From Burkholderia pseudomultivorans (lineage in GTDB: Bacteria > Pseudomonadota > Gammaproteobacteria > Burkholderiales > Burkholderiaceae), in assembly GCF_001718415.1 (NCBI RefSeq), contig NZ_CP013378.1, positions 930,001 to 994,000 of the forward strand: a stretch of DNA of 64,000 nt, read 5' to 3'. Positions 60,835-64,000 of this stretch are shown piece by piece. The translations under genes were made by a program, and so were the position numbers. Below the pieces are notes generated by a model. That model had not been told where the DNA came from. It ran no database searches and worked only from the letters and a program-made list of their open reading frames with translations. Each line of letters begins with the position of its first letter. Positions within the stretch are counted from its first letter, which is position 1.

Positions 60835-63800
60835 TTACGCCGCGCCCTTCAGCTCGATCAGCAGATCCTTCGCCGCGACGCGCTCGCCGGGCTTCACATG
60901 CACGGCCGCGATTTCGCAGTCGCGCTCGGCCGCGATGTGGGTTTCCATCTTCATCGCTTCAAGTGCGATCAGCGTCGTGCCGGCCGTCACGCGCTGGCCC
61001 GGCTGCACGGCCACCGTCACCACCGAACCGGGCATCGGCGCGGCCACGTGCAGCGGGTTGCCCGGATCGGCGCGCTGCAGCCCGTGCCGTTCCTTGCCGG
61101 CCTGCACGACCGTCTTCTGCTCGACGAGCGCCGAGCGCGGCTGGCCGTTCAGCTCGAACTGCACCTTCACGATGCCGTCCTGCGCATCGGCGTGCTGCCC
61201 TTGCAGCGACACGAGCAGCGTCTTGCCCGGCGAGATCTCGATCGCCGCCTCCTCCTGCGGCTGCAGGCCGTACAGGAACGCCGGCGTCGGCACCACCGAC
61301 GTGTCGCTGTACGCACGCACGTGCGCGTAGTAGTCGACCGTCTGCTTCGGATACATCAGGTACGACGCCAGCTGCCGGTCGTCGAGCGGCTGCTCGCACG
61401 CGGCCTCGGCCTGCACGCGCACCGCGTCGAGATCGACGGGCGGAAGCTGATCGCCGGGGCGGTACGGCGCCGGCGGTTCGCTCTTCAGCACCTTGCGCGA
61501 CAGTTCCGCCGGGAAGCCGTCCGGCGGAAAGCCGAGCTCGCCCTTGAACAGCGACACGACCGACTCGGGGAACGCGATGTCCTTGTCCGGGTTGCGCACG
61601 TCGTCCACGCTCAGGTCGTTCGCGACCATCATCAGCGCCATGTCGCCGACCACCTTCGAGGTCGGCGTGACCTTCACGATGTCGCCGAACAGCCGGTTCA
61701 CGTCCGCGTACGCGCGCGACACCTCGGTCCAGCGATGATCGATGCCGAGCGAGCGCGCCTGCTCGCGCAGGTTCGTGTACTGGCCGCCCGGCATCTCGTG
61801 CCGATAGACGTCGGCGGTGCCCGCGCGAATCTCCGATTCGAACGGCGCGTAATAGCGGCGCACGCCTTCCCAGTACATCGACGCCTCGTGCAGGCGATCG
61901 GGATCGAGCCCCGGGTCGCGCTCGCTGCCGGCGAGCGCCGCCGCGATGCTCGACAGATTCGGCTGCGACGTGAGCCCGCTCATCGCGTCGAGCGCGCCGT
62001 CCACCGCGTCGCAGCCCGCGCCGATCGCGGCCAGCACCGAGGCCGCAGCGATGCCGCTCGTGTCGTGCGTATGGAAATGCACGGGCAGTCCGGTTTCCTC
62101 CTTGAGCGCCTTCACGAGCGTGGCGGCTGCCTGCGGACGACAGATTCCGGCCATGTCCTTGATGCCGAGCACGTGCACGCCGGCCTGCTGCAGTTCGCGC
62201 GCGATGCCGACGTAGTACTTGAGGTCGTATTTGGAGCGCGACGCGTCGAACAGGTCGCCGGTGTAGCAGATCGCGCCTTCGCAGAGCATGCCGCTCTCGC
62301 CGACCGCGTCGATCGCGACGCGCATGTTGCGCACCCAGTTCAGCGAATCGAACACGCGGAACACGTCGACGCCCGCGCTCGCGGCCTGCTTCACGAAGAA
62401 GCGCACGACGTTGTCCGCATAGTTCGTATAGCCGACCGCGTTCGAGCCGCGCAGCAGCATCTGGAACAGGATGTTCGGCACGCGCTCGCGCAGCTGCGCA
62501 AGGCGCTCCCACGGGTCTTCCTTCAGGAAGCGCAGCGCGACGTCGAAGGTCGCGCCGCCCCAGCATTCGAGCGAGAACAGCTGCGACAGCTCGCGCGCGT
62601 AGAACGGCGCGATCGGCAGCATGTCGGCCGTGCGCATGCGCGTCGCGAACAGCGACTGGTGCGCGTCGCGCATCGTCGTGTCGGTCAGCAGCACCTGCTT
62701 GCGCTCGAGCATCCACTGCGCGAATTTTTCCGGGCCGAGTTCGCGCAGGCGGTCGCGCGTGCCGGCGGGAATCGCCCGCGCCGTATCGACCTTCGGCAGC
62801 ACCGGCTTCGGCAACGGCAGCGCCGGCAGCGTGCGGCCGTTCATCTCCGCGTTGCCGTTCACGTTCAGCTCGCCGAGATAGCGCAGCAGCTTGGTCGCGC
62901 GGTCGCCGCGCTTCGCGAACGCGAGCAGTTCCGGCGTCCTGTCGATGAAGCGCGTCGTCACGTCACCGGCGACGAACGCCGGATGATTGATCACGTTCTC
63001 GAGAAACTGCAGGTTCGACGTGACGCCGCGAATGCGGAATTCGCGCAGCGCGCGATCCATCCGATGAATCGATTCGGCCGCGGTCGGCGCCCACGTGGTG
63101 ACCTTGACGAGCAGCGAATCGTAGTACGGCGTGATCACCGCGCCGCCGTACGCGGTGCCCGCGTCGAGCCGCACGCCGAAGCCCGCCGCGCTGCGGTAGG
63201 CGGTGAGCCGGCCGTAGTCGGGCAGGAAGTCGTTCTCCGGATCCTCGGTCGTGATCCGGCATTGCAGCGCATGGCCGTTCAGCGGGATGTCCTGCTGCGC
63301 CGGCACGCCGGCCGCGCGCTCGACGATCGCGCCGTCGCTGTCCGCAACGTCTTCCGCCAACCCGATCCTGCCGCCCTCGGTGATGCGGATCTGCGCCTTC
63401 ACGATGTCGATGCCGGTGATCATTTCGGTCACCGTATGTTCGACCTGGATGCGCGGGTTCACTTCGATGAAGTAGAACTGGTTCGTGTCGGCATCCATCA
63501 GGAATTCGACGGTGCCCGCATGCGTATAGCCGACCGCGCGCATCAGCCGCAGCGCCGCCTCGCACAGCGCGTGCCGGCCGTCGCGATCGAGATACGGCGC
63601 CGGCGCACGTTCGACGACCTTCTGGTTACGGCGCTGCACCGTGCAGTCGCGCTCGTGCAGATGCACGACCGTGCCGTGCATGTCGCCGAGCACCTGCACT
63701 TCGACGTGCCGCGCATTGCGCACGAGCTTCTCGACGTAGACCTCGTCGTTGCCGAACGCGGCCAGCGCTTCGCGGCGGGCGACCGGCAGCAGCGTCTCGA

Positions 63801-64000
63801 GGTCCTGCGCGTTTTCCAGCACGCGCATGCCGCGCCCGCCGCCGCCCCAGCTCGCCTTCAGCATCAGCGGATAGCCGACCTCGGCGGCCAGCGCCTTGCA
63901 CGCGTCGAGATCGTCCGGCAGCGGCGCGGTGGCCGGCATCACCGGCACGCCGGCCGCGATCGCCGCATTGCGCGCCGCGACCTTGTTGCCGAGCGTGCGC
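60835..64000 (-). CDS. pyc: Pyruvate carboxylase (N-terminus beyond the window)
   Basis: The C-terminal about 1055 residues of a single-chain pyruvate carboxylase that makes oxaloacetate from pyruvate, bicarbonate and ATP. Visible parts in order are the biotin-carboxylase domain (WGGGGRGMR ATP loop, EVNPRIQVEHTVTE), the carboxyltransferase domain (DTTMRDAHQSL, GGATFDVALRFL) and the C-terminal biotinyl domain with biotin Lys in EAMKMET. The reading frame continues through position 64000, so roughly 110-120 N-terminal residues are outside. It is a housekeeping gene and may mark the right border of the catabolic region. Confidence 0.95.
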   Translation of the reverse strand, partial: RTLGNKVAARNAAIAAGVPVMPATAPLPDDLDACKALAAEVGYPLMLKASWGGGGRGMRVLENAQDLETLLPVARREALAAFGNDEVYVEKLVRNARHVEVQVLGDMHGTVVHLHERDCTVQRRNQKVVERAPAPYLDRDGRHALCEAALRLMRAVGYTHAGTVEFLMDADTNQFYFIEVNPRIQVEHTVTEMITGIDIVKAQIRITEGGRIGLAEDVADSDGAIVERAAGVPAQQDIPLNGHALQCRITTEDPENDFLPDYGRLTAYRSAAGFGVRLDAGTAYGGAVITPYYDSLLVKVTTWAPTAAESIHRMDRALREFRIRGVTSNLQFLENVINHPAFVAGDVTTRFIDRTPELLAFAKRGDRATKLLRYLGELNVNGNAEMNGRTLPALPLPKPVLPKVDTARAIPAGTRDRLRELGPEKFAQWMLERKQVLLTDTTMRDAHQSLFATRMRTADMLPIAPFYARELSQLFSLECWGGATFDVALRFLKEDPWERLAQLRERVPNILFQMLLRGSNAVGYTNYADNVVRFFVKQAASAGVDVFRVFDSLNWVRNMRVAIDAVGESGMLCEGAICYTGDLFDASRSKYDLKYYVGIARELQQAGVHVLGIKDMAGICRPQAAATLVKALKEETGLPVHFHTHDTSGIAAASVLAAIGAGCDAVDGALDAMSGLTSQPNLSSIAAALAGSERDPGLDPDRLHEASMYWEGVRRYYAPFESEIRAGTADVYRHEMPGGQYTNLREQARSLGIDHRWTEVSRAYADVNRLFGDIVKVTPTSKVVGDMALMMVANDLSVDDVRNPDKDIAFPESVVSLFKGELGFPPDGFPAELSRKVLKSEPPAPYRPGDQLPPVDLDAVRVQAEAACEQPLDDRQLASYLMYPKQTVDYYAHVRAYSDTSVVPTPAFLYGLQPQEEAAIEISPGKTLLVSLQGQHADAQDGIVKVQFELNGQPRSALVEQKTVVQAGKERHGLQRADPGNPLHVAAPMPGSVVTVAVQPGQRVTAGTTLIALEAMKMETHIAAERDCEIAAVHVKPGERVAAKDLLIELKGAA

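Noticed and set aside
1..64000. Mobile elements, CRISPR arrays, tRNA or rRNA genes
   Set aside because: I looked for transposase-like frames, regular short repeats, terminal inverted repeats and tRNA-like cloverleaf ends and saw none.

Overview
The window looks like a piece of a Burkholderia (or close Burkholderiales) replicon. It is uniformly GC-rich, carries a classic Burkholderia-type trimeric porin, and is packed with catabolic enzymes and regulators in short operons. I count about 54 protein genes, the last one running off the right edge. I see no rRNA, tRNA, CRISPR array, transposase or phage gene. Almost everything is accessory metabolism; the only clear housekeeping gene is pyruvate carboxylase at the right edge.

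Layout. 0.3-2.7 kb: SDR plus aldehyde dehydrogenase (ALDH). 2.8-5.6 kb: LysR regulator divergent from a Cys-nucleophile hydrolase and an NAD(P)-binding reductase. 5.7-9.6 kb (minus): CoA-transferase, LysR and an aromatic-acid MFS transporter. 10.0-13.5 kb: SDR, zinc alcohol dehydrogenase (ADH), ALDH. 13.6-17.8 kb (minus): AraC regulator, NTF2-like protein, an unknown 120-aa protein, a Rieske oxygenase alpha subunit and an Asp/Glu/hydantoin-racemase-like protein. 18.1-23.3 kb (minus): a small zinc-ribbon protein, hydantoinase/oxoprolinase A and B, and a LuxR-type regulator. 23.7-25.4 kb: a second Cys-nucleophile hydrolase and TetR. 25.6-33.0 kb: CitE-like, MaoC, acyl-CoA dehydrogenase, CoA-transferase, racemase-type CaiB protein, nitroreductase, acyl-CoA ligase. 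33.0-40.0 kb: LysR divergent from acyl-CoA dehydrogenase, etfBA, mesaconyl/itaconyl-CoA-hydratase-like protein, CoA-transferase and CitE lyase. 40.1-48.3 kb (minus): enoyl-CoA hydratase, two ALDHs, ADH and two MmgE/PrpD proteins. 48.6-52.4 kb: MmgE/PrpD, ALDH, SDR. 53.1-60.5 kb: porin, two related alpha/beta hydrolases, a second TetR, an NTF2-like protein, a second nitroreductase and two tandem IclR regulators. 60.8-64.0 kb: pyruvate carboxylase (partial).

How it may work together (inference). The Rieske oxygenase and the dehydrogenases would oxidise an imported ring or side-chain substrate. HyuAB, the racemase-like protein and the hydrolases would open rings or esters. CoA ligase, CoA-transferases, acyl-CoA dehydrogenases with their own ETF, hydratases and CitE-type lyases would cut branched or C5 dicarboxylate-like CoA esters to acetyl-CoA and an oxo acid. 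The last module resembles the itaconate/mesaconate/citramalyl-CoA route. The actual substrate cannot be read from the sequence.

The most notable signals are two recurring intergenic DNA motifs that appear to tie the scattered operons into two regulons. One is GTACGGAAC followed 15-16 nt later by TTGAC, found before the Rieske operon, two hydrolases and an IclR gene. The other is the 14-bp palindrome AACTA-N4-TAGTT, found before TetR, the CitE operon, the ALDH and MmgE/PrpD operons and a nitroreductase. Several enzymes also lack canonical catalytic residues: a hydrolase with Ser replaced by Gly, an SDR without Tyr/Lys, and a CitE-like protein without the usual metal Asp.
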